A stretch of 64,000 nt of DNA from Sphingosinicella sp942492965 (GCA_942492965.1 OW818656.1:1364001-1428000); one strand, 5' to 3'. Positions 6,624 to 15,618 are shown, counted from the first letter of the stretch. Notes: generated by a model not told the origin, from the sequence alone. Numbers and translations: made by a program.

Positions 6624-9002
6624 ATGTCAGGACGTTCGCTGTTGCATGGAAGCTGTGCCGTCGCCGCAATCGCCGTGGCGGCCCTGCCTGCGATGGCTGA
6701 GGACGAGGCGGCGAACCCTGCGCTTCCCGAAATCGTCGTCAGCGCGCAACTTCGCCCGCAGCCGATCGAAACCGTTCCGCTCGCCGTCTCGGCACTGCTT
6801 TCGGGCGAGATCGAGGCGCGCGGCATCGACGAGCCGCTCGATGCCGTGCGCGGCATTCCGAACACGGTCGCGACGCATGTGCCGGGCTTCGGCAGCGACA
6901 ATGACTATGTGATCCGGGGCCGTGGCGGCGTCGCCACCGTGATCGACGGCGTTTACGTCGGGCGCGGCGCGGCGACGAATTACGGCTTCTTCGACATCGA
7001 CCGCATCGAGCTTCTGCGCGGGCCGCAGGGGCCGCTCTACGGCCGCGACACGAGCGGCGGCGTGCTCCACATCGTGAACCGCACGCCGGGCGACCGGACG
7101 AGCGGCTATATCGACGGCGCCTATGGGCGTTTCGGTACCTACCAGTTCCGCGCCGCGCTCGACGTGCCGGTCGGCGAGCGCTTCTCGCTCGGCCTATCGG
7201 GCTACTGGCGCAAATCGAACGGTTATGTTCGGAACACCACCACTGGCGACCGCTTGAACGAGGACGACGGCTGGGGCGCGCGTGCCGCCGCGCACGCGAA
7301 ACTCTCCGACACGCTGACGTGGACGGGATCGATCGCGCGGATGGAGAGCACGGCGCTCTACGCCCCCGACTTCGAATGCGACCCCGCCGCCCCCGCCGAC
7401 TGCAAGGGCCGCTTTGCTTCGACGGGCTACGCCGAGACGGTCGGCCCGAACCATTTCGGACCGATCGGCGTGAGCGGGCGCAAGGCGAGCTTCGGCTTGG
7501 GCAATTCGGCCAAGACCTATCTCGCGACCTCGCGCATCGCATGGACGCCGAGCGAAGCCGCCACCTTCGAGGCGATCACCGGCTATGTCGATACCAAGCG
7601 GCAATACGGCATCGACCTTCGCGACGGGCGTGATGGGCCGACGATCGCTGCCCCCGTGCCCGCCGCGCGCGGCGATGTTTACGGCGGCTACACGATCCTC
7701 GGCGATACGCATTTCAAGCAATTCTCGCAGGAACTGCGCCTGAGCGGTGCGCTGGCGGGCGGGTTCGTGAATTATGTCGCGGGCGTTTCCTATGCCGAGG
7801 AAGACGGCGAGAGCGACCTTGCCGACATCTTCACATCGACCGACGGTATCGCGAGCCTTCTCGCCGACCGACGCGTGGCGACCGAGACGAAATCGAAATC
7901 CGCCTACGCGCAGGTGGACGTGAACCTCACCGCTGCGCTGACGCTGACCGGCGGGCTTCGCTACAGCGACGAGGATCTGCGCTTTGGCCTGACCGACAAT
8001 CGCGCGGGCTGCGCCGTGCTTCCGGGCGGCTGTTTGGAGGACGCACTCGTCACCGCAGGCGTGCCCGCGAAGATCAGCGACAGCTTCTGGTCGCCGCGCT
8101 TCGCCGCCAGCTTCAAGGCGAACGAGAATGCCATGCTCTTCGTATCCGCGACGCGCGGATACCGTTCGGGGGGCTGGAGCGAGCACGGCGCGACCACCGC
8201 CACGATCCGTCCCTACGCTGCGGAAACGATCTGGAGCTATGAGGCTGGCCTGAAATCCACGTGGTTCGAGCGCCGCCTCGCGATTGATCTCACCGGCTTT
8301 TACGCGGACGGCAGCGACGCGCAGATCGTGGATGGCGGTTTCGATTATGTCGGCACCGCGGGCTTCCGCAACAAAGGCATCGAGCTGGAAATCGCGGCTG
8401 TGCCGCTCACCAATGTCACGGTTCGCGCCGCTGCCGGCTGGCAGGACGCGAAATACAAAGCGGGCAGCGCGGTTCGTGCGCAGCAGGCGGCTTGCGGTGC
8501 GGAACTTGCGGCAGGGTTGATCGCCGGCGCATCGGGGCCGGACAATGCGCTCTCGTGCGGCAGCGGCATCGTCACGGCCGCCGGAGACATCGCCGACCCG
8601 GTCCGCGCGCCCAAATGGACGTTCTCGGCGGGCGCGGCGTGGGACATCTGGCTGCCGCCGGTCTCGGGCTCGATCGTCACGCCTTCGGTGGACGTGACCT
8701 ATCGTTCAGCGATGGAAACGGGAGCGGCGAACGCCTCGCTCTACACCGGCAACGTGACCGGCCTCAGCAGCACCGTGTATCCCGCCAACCCCTACGGCGG
8801 CGATTTCATCACCGGATCGCGCAGCAAGTCGCAGCTTCTGCTGAATGCCGGAATCGCGCTGCGGACCGACGACAATTTCTGGCGCGTCAGCGTTGAGTGC
8901 GAGAATTGCCTGAATGAGACGACAGTCGACGCCTCGCTCGGCAACGTCTCGTGGCTGAACACGCCGCGTGTGTGGATGCTTCGCGCGCGCCGCCAGTTCT
9001 GA
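6624..9002 (+). CDS. TonB-dependent outer-membrane receptor
   Basis: A 792-residue protein with a signal peptide (SLLHGSCAVAAIAVAALPAMA), a TonB box-like LPEIVVSAQ at the mature N-terminus and a plug domain (ETVPLAVSAL, the RIELLRGPQGPLYGRDTSGGVLHIVNR signature). The 22-strand barrel ends in an aromatic C-terminus (VWMLRARRQF), as needed for BamA recognition. It takes up a large or scarce solute across the outer membrane with TonB energy. The substrate is unknown; the alkaline phosphatase downstream hints at an organophosphate context but is not proof. The start at 6624 is preferred because GGAAAGG precedes it by a few bases and it opens into the signal peptide; upstream in-frame codons overlap the previous gene. 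Confidence 0.9.
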   Translation: MSGRSLLHGSCAVAAIAVAALPAMAEDEAANPALPEIVVSAQLRPQPIETVPLAVSALLSGEIEARGIDEPLDAVRGIPNTVATHVPGFGSDNDYVIRGRGGVATVIDGVYVGRGAATNYGFFDIDRIELLRGPQGPLYGRDTSGGVLHIVNRTPGDRTSGYIDGAYGRFGTYQFRAALDVPVGERFSLGLSGYWRKSNGYVRNTTTGDRLNEDDGWGARAAAHAKLSDTLTWTGSIARMESTALYAPDFECDPAAPADCKGRFASTGYAETVGPNHFGPIGVSGRKASFGLGNSAKTYLATSRIAWTPSEAATFEAITGYVDTKRQYGIDLRDGRDGPTIAAPVPAARGDVYGGYTILGDTHFKQFSQELRLSGALAGGFVNYVAGVSYAEEDGESDLADIFTSTDGIASLLADRRVATETKSKSAYAQVDVNLTAALTLTGGLRYSDEDLRFGLTDNRAGCAVLPGGCLEDALVTAGVPAKISDSFWSPRFAASFKANENAMLFVSATRGYRSGGWSEHGATTATIRPYAAETIWSYEAGLKSTWFERRLAIDLTGFYADGSDAQIVDGGFDYVGTAGFRNKGIELEIAAVPLTNVTVRAAAGWQDAKYKAGSAVRAQQAACGAELAAGLIAGASGPDNALSCGSGIVTAAGDIADPVRAPKWTFSAGAAWDIWLPPVSGSIVTPSVDVTYRSAMETGAANASLYTGNVTGLSSTVYPANPYGGDFITGSRSKSQLLLNAGIALRTDDNFWRVSVECENCLNETTVDASLGNVSWLNTPRVWMLRARRQF

Positions 9003-9075
9003 CAAATCGCGCGCCTTGACTTCCCGCTGTCACATATGCGGGACAATGGTGCCCGCGACATCTTGAGGGGATACC

Positions 9076-10515
9076 ATGCGCGCGTTCGTCACCGCTTTAC
9101 TGTTTGCCACCGCCACGCCCGCGATCGCCGCGGACATGCCGAAAAACGTGATCGTGATGATCGCCGACGGCGCCGGGCACAATACACTTGCCGCAACGCG
9201 CTTCTGGACCGGGCGGCCGCTCACGATGGACACGGGTCCGTGGGTGCGCGCCTCGATGGCAACCTACGGGCTTCGTATGCAGCGCAAGGTGCCCGAAGGC
9301 GGCGACCCCTACGCGCAGGATCCTGACGCCGTCTATGACCCCGCGAAGGCGTGGGACACGCGCCCCGTGAAGGGCATGGCGGAAAAGGGCAGCACCTATC
9401 CGGCGCTGTTCGCCGGATACCAGTGGCACCGCCGCATTGCGCCCGACAGCGCCAACACCATGTCCGCGATGATGACGGGCGTGCGAACCTTCGACGGCGC
9501 GATCGACGTGGACGGCGCCGAAAAGCCCGTGCAGTCCGTCGCTGAAGCGGCGAAGGCGGCAGGCAAGATGACGGGCAGCCTGTCGAGCGTGCCGTTCAAC
9601 CACGCGACGCCCGCAGCCGGCGGCGGCGCACACAATCCCGACCGCGACGATTATCACGGCCTCGCGCGCGAAATGTTCGCCGGGTCGCTCGACGTGATCG
9701 GCGGCGGCGGCAACCCGGATTATGACCAGGACGGCAAGCCGATCACCGACGAGCACGCCGACATCCGTTTCAAGTTCATCCCGCCCGAGCTGTGGGCCGA
9801 ACTGAAGGGCCCGAATTCACGCTGGAACCTTGTCGAGACGCGCGGCGACATCCGCGATCTTGCCGAAGGCAAGACGACGTCGGCGAAGCCGCTGGCGATG
9901 ATCGCCGCGGTGAATCCGACGTTGCAGGCGCAGCGCAGCTATCCGGCGAACGTCGCGCGCGGCACGGCGGACCCGGGCGCAGTGCCGCTGACGCCCGGCA
10001 TGGTGAAGCTCGACGAGATGGCGATCGCGGCGCTGAAGCATGTCGGCACCGACCCCGACGGCTTCTTCATGATGATCGAGGGCGGGGCGGTCGACTGGGC
10101 GATGCACGCCAATGACTTCCCGCGCATGATCGAGGAATACATGGCGTTCGACGACGCCGTGCGCGCCGTCGTCGCTTGGGTCGACAGCCCGGAAAGCGCC
10201 GCGAGCTGGGACGACACGCTGCTCGTCGTCACCGCCGACCACGACCATCTGCTCTATGGCCCGAACCTCGACGAGCCGTTCCAGCGCGTGACCAACAAGG
10301 GCGCGGGCAAGCTGCCCGGCTATTCATGGGCGTGGAACTCGCACTCCAACCAGCTCGTCCCCTTCTTCGCGCGCGGCACGGGCGCGGAGCTGCTGAAAGC
10401 CGAAGCCGACCAGATCGACGAGTATACGGACAAGAAGGGCCGCAAATTCGGCTACGGCCGTTATCTCACGCAGCCTGAAATGGGCGCATTTCTGATGAAG
10501 ACGCAGGGAAAATAG
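9076..10515 (+). CDS. Secreted PhoA-type alkaline phosphatase
   Basis: A 479-residue enzyme with a signal peptide (MRAFVTALLFATATPAIA). The alkaline phosphatase metal centre is evident: the VIVMIADGAGHNT start, the nucleophile motif PDSANTMSAMMTG with Ser near residue 125, HATPAAGG, MIEGGAVDWAMHAND and VVTADHDH near the C-terminus, which supply Zn/Mg ligands. It hydrolyses phosphate monoesters in the periplasm. It follows the TonB receptor by 73 bases on the same strand and has a good ribosome site (GAGGGG) before the ATG. Length and motif order match the PhoA family rather than PhoX or PhoD. Confidence 0.9.
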   Translation: MRAFVTALLFATATPAIAADMPKNVIVMIADGAGHNTLAATRFWTGRPLTMDTGPWVRASMATYGLRMQRKVPEGGDPYAQDPDAVYDPAKAWDTRPVKGMAEKGSTYPALFAGYQWHRRIAPDSANTMSAMMTGVRTFDGAIDVDGAEKPVQSVAEAAKAAGKMTGSLSSVPFNHATPAAGGGAHNPDRDDYHGLAREMFAGSLDVIGGGGNPDYDQDGKPITDEHADIRFKFIPPELWAELKGPNSRWNLVETRGDIRDLAEGKTTSAKPLAMIAAVNPTLQAQRSYPANVARGTADPGAVPLTPGMVKLDEMAIAALKHVGTDPDGFFMMIEGGAVDWAMHANDFPRMIEEYMAFDDAVRAVVAWVDSPESAASWDDTLLVVTADHDHLLYGPNLDEPFQRVTNKGAGKLPGYSWAWNSHSNQLVPFFARGTGAELLKAEADQIDEYTDKKGRKFGYGRYLTQPEMGAFLMKTQGK

Positions 10516-10524
10516 CGGGGAAGA

Positions 10525-10599
10525 TGGTGGGCGCGGCAAGGATTGAACTTGCGACCCCTGCGATGTCAACACAGTGCTCTACCACTGAGCTACGCGCCC
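10525..10599 (-). tRNA. tRNA-Val (anticodon GAC)
   Basis: Reading the minus strand, a 7-bp acceptor stem GGGCGCG/CGCGCCC, a D arm (GCTCAGTGGTAGAGC) and an anticodon stem CTGTG/CGCAG enclose the loop TTGACAT with anticodon GAC. A T arm with the GTTCAATCC loop and an encoded CCA end complete a 75-nt cloverleaf. GAC reads GUC/GUU valine codons. It sits between the alkaline phosphatase stop and the cpdR stop. Confidence 0.93.
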
Positions 10600-10644
10600 A
10601 CGCGGCGTGCCTTCTAGGCGAGCGCCGGGCGCGGCGCAAGCCGC

Positions 10645-11034
10645 TTATTCGCCTTCGAAGATGCGGTCGATTTCGGCGACGAGATCGCGCAGGTGGAAGG
10701 GCTTGGAGAGCACCTTCGCGTCGCTCGGCGCGCCCGAGCCGCGGCTGAGCGCCACGGCGGCGAAGCCGGTGATGAACATGACGCGCATCGTGGGCGCGAG
10801 CTGCGCGGCGCGCTGGGCAAGCTCGATGCCGTCCATTTCCGGCATGACGATATCGGTGAGCAGCAGCCCGAAGCTGCCCGTCGCGATATGCGGCAGCGCC
10901 GCTGTGCCGCGATCCACGGCGACGACTTCGTAGCCCGCACGGGAAATCGCGCGTTCCAGGAAAAGACGCATGGAGTCGTCATCTTCCGCGAGCAGGATGC
11001 GGCCCGTGATGCGGCCTTCAGGTTGTGTCGTCAT
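10645..11034 (-). CDS. cpdR: CpdR single-domain response regulator
   Basis: A 129-residue stand-alone receiver domain. The acidic pocket EDDD (residues 17-20), the phosphoacceptor D61 in LLTDIVMPEMDGIELA, the FITGFAAVAL segment and the K in VLSKPFHLRDLV near residue 112 match CpdR closely. In Caulobacter unphosphorylated CpdR primes ClpXP to degrade cell-cycle proteins, and the CckA-ChpT relay phosphorylates it. There is no output domain, as expected. It is divergent from the N-formylglutamate amidohydrolase gene. Confidence 0.93.
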   Translation of the reverse strand: MTTQPEGRITGRILLAEDDDSMRLFLERAISRAGYEVVAVDRGTAALPHIATGSFGLLLTDIVMPEMDGIELAQRAAQLAPTMRVMFITGFAAVALSRGSGAPSDAKVLSKPFHLRDLVAEIDRIFEGE

Positions 11035-11178
11035 GGTCTTATCCGCCGCTTCTTACGGCTGAGGACTTAACATTTCCTGTCGTGGGCTTGCCAGCCCGAA
11101 ACCTGCGGCGCCCCTCTTTTGCTTTCGCTTCGCCAGGGTTAGGCTGACGCCGATGCCGCACCCTGCAGACCATCGCCG

Positions 11179-12069
11179 TTGAGCGCCGAGCCCTCCGTCT
11201 CCGCGCTGACGCCTGGGCACTTCGTTTCGGGTCCGCGCGGCACGCCCGCGCCGCTGGTGCTCGCATCGCCGCACAGCGGCCGCGCGCTGCCGCCGGGGTT
11301 CCTCTCCGCCGCCGCGCTCGACATGTATGGGCTGCGCCGCGCCGAGGATGCCTATGTCGATGAGCTGCTGGCACCCGCCGCCGAATCGGGCGCGCCGCTG
11401 ATCACCGCGCGCTGGGCGCGCGCCTATGTCGATCTGAACCGCGATCCGCAGGAGATCGACCTTTCGATGCTGAGCGACCCGGCGGCGGTGGGGCCGGTGA
11501 AAACCACCGAGCGCGTCCGCTCCGGGCTCGGCGTGCTGCCGCGCCTCACCGGGCCGGGGCTGCATATCTACCGCGAGCGGATCAGCAGCGCATCGGCGCT
11601 GCAGCGGATCGCTGCGGTGCACGCGCCCTATCATCAGCGGCTTGCATCGCTGATCGAGGACGCCGCCGCCTGTCACGGTTATGCGCTGCTCATCGACGGT
11701 CACTCGATGCCGCCACTCTCCCTCCCCGCGCGGCAGCGGCCGCAGATCGTGATCGGTGACGCGGGCGGCACATCCGCGCCCGAATCGATTGTCCGCTATG
11801 TGGAGGCCCACTTCCGCCGGGCGGGCCTGCGCGTCGCGCGCAACACGCCCTACGCGGGCGGCTATACGACACGCTTCCACGCCGCGCCCGCACGGAGCCG
11901 ATTCGCGATCCAGATCGAGATCGATCGCACGCTCTACATGGACCCGGACACGCTGGAGCGACACGCCGGCTTCGATTCCGTCGCGGAAACGCTGAAAAAC
12001 CTGGTGACCGAGCTTCTGGGCTGGCTTCCGCAAATGTTCGGAAGACCGCAGGCCATCGCAGCCGAATAA
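11179..12069 (+). CDS. N-formylglutamate amidohydrolase family protein
   Basis: A 296-residue enzyme of the N-formylglutamate deformylase (FGase/HutG-like) family. Recognisable segments are VLASPHSGRALP near the N-terminus, ARWARAYVDLNRDPQEID, YHQRLASLIEDAA, LLIDGHSMP and TPYAGGYTTRFHA. The family cleaves N-formyl-L-glutamate to formate and glutamate, usually in histidine degradation; no other hut gene is nearby, so another N-acylated glutamate substrate is possible. No ATG exists between the in-frame stop at 11140 and residue 48, so TTG at 11179 is the most likely start. Upstream is the divergent cpdR. Confidence 0.85.
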   Translation: MSAEPSVSALTPGHFVSGPRGTPAPLVLASPHSGRALPPGFLSAAALDMYGLRRAEDAYVDELLAPAAESGAPLITARWARAYVDLNRDPQEIDLSMLSDPAAVGPVKTTERVRSGLGVLPRLTGPGLHIYRERISSASALQRIAAVHAPYHQRLASLIEDAAACHGYALLIDGHSMPPLSLPARQRPQIVIGDAGGTSAPESIVRYVEAHFRRAGLRVARNTPYAGGYTTRFHAAPARSRFAIQIEIDRTLYMDPDTLERHAGFDSVAETLKNLVTELLGWLPQMFGRPQAIAAE

Positions 12070-12088
12070 AGCAGCCTGAAAGAAAAAA

Positions 12089-12117
12089 GGTCACTTCGAC
12101 GAAACGTCGAAGTGACC
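12089..12117 (-). terminator. Rho-independent terminator, minus strand
   Basis: A perfect 13-bp stem GGTCACTTCGACG with an AAA/TTT loop. On the minus strand it is followed directly by TTTTTTCTTT, while the plus-strand side has no T-run. It therefore ends minus-strand transcription, presumably from the cytochrome b561 gene that stops at 12235. Confidence 0.85.
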
Positions 12118-12136
12118 AGGGTTCAGGGAGGACGTG

Positions 12137-12159
12137 GCATCATCCTCGTCAGATGATGC
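12137..12159. other. 8-bp stem-loop in the cytochrome b561 3' region
   Basis: GCATCATC-CTCGTCA-GATGATGC forms an 8-bp stem with a 7-base loop, 20 bases upstream (minus strand) of the strong terminator. It may be part of the mRNA 3' end or of a small processed 3'-UTR RNA. Nothing else is seen in the 117 bases between the terminator and the b561 stop. Confidence 0.4.
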
Positions 12160-12234
12160 TACGCAGGTGTGCCGCGCAAAAGGGGGGGAACGCAGCGCCA
12201 CCTGAAATCTAGATGGGCCGGAATTGTTAAGTTT

Positions 12235-12789
12235 TCAAGCGTCTGTCCGATTTTTTCGCAAAAAAGGGAGCATCCGCGAAAAAACGTCGTCGCGATCGAC
12301 GAAATGATGCTTCAAAGCGCCCAGGACGTGCAGAACCACGAGCACAAGCGCGAGGAACGCGGCGGGCCCATGCACCGCATGGAAGAAACCGCGGCCGGCC
12401 TTCCCCAGCGGCGAATCGGGAAGCGGGACAAGATCGAACCACACGAGCGGCCGCTCGGGGCTCGCGGCAAACGCCCAGCCGCTCAGCGGCAGGACGAGCA
12501 GCAGCACGTAAAAGCCGATGTGCGTGAAGCGGGCGAGCACGATCTCCCACCTTTTCATGTGCGCAGGCAGCACGAGGAAGCCTGCCTTCAGCCGCAGCAC
12601 GAGCCGCCACAGCGTGAGCGCGAGGACCGTGATGCCGACCGACTTGTGGATGCCCATGATGGCACCGCGCTCTGCGTCCGGGAGCCCTTCGGCGTAAACG
12701 GCGCCGACGATATTGCCGAAAACGAGAACGGCGATCAGCCAGTGGAGCGTGATCGCCGTTCGTGAATAGCTGCTGTGACCCGTCGCCAT
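12235..12789 (-). CDS. Cytochrome b561 family protein
   Basis: A 184-residue four-helix membrane cytochrome. Histidines suited to ligate two b hemes lie in AITLHWLIAVLV (helix 1), MGIHKSVGITVL (helix 2) and, near the C-terminus, FFHAVHGPAAFLALVLVVLHVLGALKHHF. This is the CybB-like pattern that oxidises quinol or passes electrons to periplasmic acceptors. The start at 12789 (MATGHSSYS) is preferred over 12852 because a strong GGAGGGG ribosome site precedes it. A terminator at 12089-12117 lies downstream. Confidence 0.87.
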   Translation of the reverse strand: MATGHSSYSRTAITLHWLIAVLVFGNIVGAVYAEGLPDAERGAIMGIHKSVGITVLALTLWRLVLRLKAGFLVLPAHMKRWEIVLARFTHIGFYVLLLVLPLSGWAFAASPERPLVWFDLVPLPDSPLGKAGRGFFHAVHGPAAFLALVLVVLHVLGALKHHFVDRDDVFSRMLPFLRKNRTDA

Positions 12790-12870
12790 GAGACCCCTCC
12801 CGCGATTGCCCTGCACGTACCGGAACTCTAAGGCGAATCCCCTGCGGTGCAAGACAGCGCGAGCGGGCGC

Positions 12871-13635
12871 TCAGGCCTCCGTCTTTTCCGCCGCGACCTT
12901 CGCCGCGCCCTGCGAGAACAGGTCGGTGACGTAGGACAGCGAGAAGAGGTGCGCATACATCAGCGGCAACATGCCGTTCTGGATGAGCTTGCGCGCCTGA
13001 TCGCCGCGCAGGTCGCGGATCTTGTCCTGCGAGATCATCTTGAAGCCGCGGTAGATCGCGGGCTGCGCCATGCCATCCATCTGGATGGAAACCTCGCCGT
13101 CCATCAGGAACTCGCCCTTTTCGAGCTCCTGCACGAACGCCTGCGTCTTGCGCATCGAGTTTTCGAACTGTTCGCAGAACTCGAGGACGTTCTTCACGAC
13201 GTCGGTCGCCTCGCCCTCCTTGAACAGCGGCTCGCCTTCGTCGGCGCCGAGATCTTCGGAGGTCTCGTCGAAGCAGAGCGTCAGCTCCTCGGACTGCGGG
13301 TTGATCCGCGCGAGGAGGAACGGATAGCGGCGCACATAGGCAGGCACATAGGTGCCGGCGCGCCAGTTGCCCGCTTCGTCGACGAACAGGTTCTGGCCCT
13401 CGCTGAGCGAGGTGAGCGCGAGCGGCACGGGCGTCTGGCCCGCCGCGAAGACGATCGGGTAATGGCGCTGCACGAGGTGGAACTCATCGACCGTGATCGG
13501 GATCGCGTGCAGGGCGCGCGCGAACGGCGCTCCCGTGCGGGATTTCAGCCCGAGCGTCTGATGCACCGACGAGGAGAGCGGCGCGAGCGCGTTGTAGAGC
13601 GGCGGCAACTGGGCGGCTTGCGGATTGGTGGCCAT
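12871..13635 (-). CDS. SapC family protein
   Basis: A 254-residue soluble protein with the SapC pattern: HAIPITVDEFHLVQRHYPIVF, FVDEAGNWRAGTYVPAYVRRYPFLLA, LCFDETSE and the C-terminal IYRGFKMISQDKIRDL. SapC-like proteins were first noted beside S-layer secretion genes in Campylobacter but are widespread in alphaproteobacteria as single genes, often near TonB receptors or peptidases; the molecular role is unclear. It is a monocistronic minus-strand gene here, divergent from the M17 aminopeptidase. Confidence 0.87.
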   Translation of the reverse strand: MATNPQAAQLPPLYNALAPLSSSVHQTLGLKSRTGAPFARALHAIPITVDEFHLVQRHYPIVFAAGQTPVPLALTSLSEGQNLFVDEAGNWRAGTYVPAYVRRYPFLLARINPQSEELTLCFDETSEDLGADEGEPLFKEGEATDVVKNVLEFCEQFENSMRKTQAFVQELEKGEFLMDGEVSIQMDGMAQPAIYRGFKMISQDKIRDLRGDQARKLIQNGMLPLMYAHLFSLSYVTDLFSQGAAKVAAEKTEA

Positions 13636-13739
13636 TGTGTTCCTTCAGGCGCGGATACGGAGTTTAAAATTGGCGGATCGTTTAGGCGGTCTGCCGCTTC
13701 GCGGCAAGCGAAGAGCGGGAACGGAAAAGCGCGAACACG

Positions 13740-15137
13740 ATGGAATCTGCGAGCCTTATCGAACATGACACGGGGCAGGATGCCCGCGAGATCGCGCTTG
13801 TCGATCCCGCCGGCTTCGAAGCGTGGCGGGACGCGCTGCCGGCGCGGGCGCGCGCCGCCGTGGACGCCGCGCAGTTCAAGGGTGCGGCGGGCACGCGGGT
13901 GATCCTTCCGGGGAGCGAGGCGGAAAGCTGGAGCGCCACCTTCGGAGCGCCCGCCACACTCGGCCCTTGGGATCTTGCCGCCGCCGTGAAAGCCCTGCCG
14001 CCGGGACGATACCGAATTGCCGGGCGCGAACCGGGCGCGGCGGCGCTCGGCTGGATGCTCGCGCATTACACGTTCACGCGTTACCTTTCAGAACCCAAGC
14101 CGGTCGAACCGCGCACGCTGCTCGTTCCCAAATCGGTCGATATCGCCGCGATCGGAAGACTTGCGGACGCGCAGGTGCTGGTGCGCGATCTCGTCAACAC
14201 ACCCGCCGAGGACATGGGGCCGGAGGCGCTGGAGGCCGCCGTGCGCGATGTCGCGCGCCACCACGGCGCCGAGGTGAAGGTCACCGTCGGCGACGATCTG
14301 CTCGCAGCGAACTTCCCGACGATCCACGCTGTGGGCCGCGCCGCCGCCGCCGGCCGCGAACCCCGGCTGATCGACCTGAGCTGGGGCCGCAAGGGCGACC
14401 CGAAACTGACGATCATCGGCAAGGGCGTGTGCTTCGATTCGGGCGGGCTCGACATCAAGACCGCGGGCAACATGCTGCTGATGAAGAAAGACATGGGCGG
14501 GGCGGCGCACGCGCTCGCGCTCGCAGGTCTGGTGATGGGCGCGAAGCTGCGCGTGCGGCTGCGCCTGCTGATCCCGGCGGTCGAGAACGCCATCAACGGC
14601 GGCGCATTCCGCCCCGGCGACATCATCAAGACGCGCAAGGGCACGACCGTGGAGATCGGCAACACCGATGCCGAAGGGCGGCTCGTGCTCTGCGACGCGC
14701 TCGCGCTCGCGGACGAGGACAGCCCCGAGATGATCCTCGACTTCGCGACACTGACCGGCGCGGCGCGCGTTGCGCTCGGCCCCGATCTCCCCGCGCTCTT
14801 CGCCAACGACGAATCCCTTGCCGAAGGGCTGCTCGAAGGCGCGGGGACGAGCAGCGATCCGCTGTGGCGGATGCCGCTGTGGAAACCCTATGCGGAGATG
14901 CTGAAGTCCGACGTGGCGGACATCAACAACAGCCCTTCCGGCGGTTTCGCGGGCGCCATCACGGCCGCGCTCTATCTTGAAAAATTCGTCGATCCGAAAA
15001 CGCCGTGGGCGCATCTTGATACGTTCGCGTGGATGCCTGCGGCGAAGCCGGGGCGCCCAAAAGGCGGTGAAGCGCTAGGTCTCAGGGCGTTTTGGGCGTA
15101 TATCGAAAGACGTTACGGCAACCATCGCGCCGAATGA
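13740..15137 (+). CDS. M17 leucyl aminopeptidase family protein
   Basis: A 465-residue enzyme with a divergent N-terminal domain and a well conserved catalytic domain: LVRDLVNTPAEDMGP, IIGKGVCFDSGGLDIK with the catalytic Lys and metal ligand Asp, MKKDMGGAA, and the NTDAEGRLVL signature with Asp/Glu metal ligands and the catalytic Arg. It uses two divalent ions to remove N-terminal residues from peptides in the cytoplasm. It precedes a MarR regulator and an NlpC/P60 hydrolase on the same strand, an arrangement that suggests peptide or cell-wall turnover. Confidence 0.92.
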   Translation: MESASLIEHDTGQDAREIALVDPAGFEAWRDALPARARAAVDAAQFKGAAGTRVILPGSEAESWSATFGAPATLGPWDLAAAVKALPPGRYRIAGREPGAAALGWMLAHYTFTRYLSEPKPVEPRTLLVPKSVDIAAIGRLADAQVLVRDLVNTPAEDMGPEALEAAVRDVARHHGAEVKVTVGDDLLAANFPTIHAVGRAAAAGREPRLIDLSWGRKGDPKLTIIGKGVCFDSGGLDIKTAGNMLLMKKDMGGAAHALALAGLVMGAKLRVRLRLLIPAVENAINGGAFRPGDIIKTRKGTTVEIGNTDAEGRLVLCDALALADEDSPEMILDFATLTGAARVALGPDLPALFANDESLAEGLLEGAGTSSDPLWRMPLWKPYAEMLKSDVADINNSPSGGFAGAITAALYLEKFVDPKTPWAHLDTFAWMPAAKPGRPKGGEALGLRAFWAYIERRYGNHRAE

Positions 15138-15148
15138 ACGCTTCAACG

Positions 15149-15188
15149 GGTTAACCTAAAATATAAACACATCATTAACTCCCGTTAA
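15149..15188. promoter_or_regulatory. Two palindromes upstream of the MarR gene
   Basis: GGTTAACC at 15149-15156 and TTAAC-TCCC-GTTAA at 15175-15188 lie in an AT-rich gap of 91 bases. ACGGG flanks the first palindrome, and ACGGG recurs just before the MarR start. MarR proteins usually bind 14-20 bp dyads in their own promoters, so these are candidate autoregulatory operators. Confidence 0.45.
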
Positions 15189-15228
15189 AATATGGTGACC
15201 CGAAACGAGATAACGGGTGAAAAAAACC

Positions 15229-15618
15229 ATGTCCCTCTCAGGCCTAGACGACCGGATCGATGCGCTCCTCAGCCCCTGGATGCAGACGGTGATTGCCTAT
15301 GTGCAATCGAACCGTCCGGATCTTACCAATCGGCAGATGGCGCTGCTGCTGGTCGTCTACCTGACGCAGGGACCGCACACGGTGCGCGGCCTTGCCGCCA
15401 AGCTGAGGGTTTCGAAGCCGGTCATCACGCGGGCACTCAACACGCTCGGCGCCTTCGGCTATATCCGCCGCCAGAAGGACGAGAGTGACCTGCGCAACAT
15501 CTTCGTCGAGCGGACCGCGCAGGGCCACGAATTCCTCGAAACCTTCGCAGGAATGATCGAGACGACGCAGGGCCATGCCGAACGCAGCAACGCACGCGAG
15601 GATCGCGCTTACATCTAG
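15229..15618 (+). CDS. MarR-family winged-helix regulator
   Basis: A 129-residue regulator. A MarR wHTH is visible: LTNRQMALLLVVYLTQGPHTVRGLAAKLRVSKPVITRALNTLGAFGYIRRQKDESDLRNIFV, that is helix-turn-helix followed by the wing with the conserved D-R-N pattern. The flanking helices are short, so the dimer interface may be reduced. The start at 15229 is preferred to the GTG at 15217 because AACGGGTGA lies at ribosome-site distance before it. It sits between the M17 aminopeptidase and the NlpC/P60 gene and probably controls one or both; the ligand is unknown. Confidence 0.85.
   Translation: MSLSGLDDRIDALLSPWMQTVIAYVQSNRPDLTNRQMALLLVVYLTQGPHTVRGLAAKLRVSKPVITRALNTLGAFGYIRRQKDESDLRNIFVERTAQGHEFLETFAGMIETTQGHAERSNAREDRAYI

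Noticed and set aside
9030..9060. Pho-box-like CTGTCAC before the alkaline phosphatase gene
   Set aside because: Only one seven-base half-site fits; the second repeat (GCGGGAC) does not, so PhoB control cannot be claimed.
11053..12033. Long minus-strand reading frame opposite the N-formylglutamate amidohydrolase
   Set aside because: Arg/Ala-rich low-complexity translation without domain features; it mirrors the real gene, as do many long frames in this GC-rich DNA.
15175..15188. CtrA box (TTAA-N7-TTAA) before the MarR gene
   Set aside because: The two TTAA elements are six, not seven, bases apart; a MarR-type dyad explains the symmetry better.
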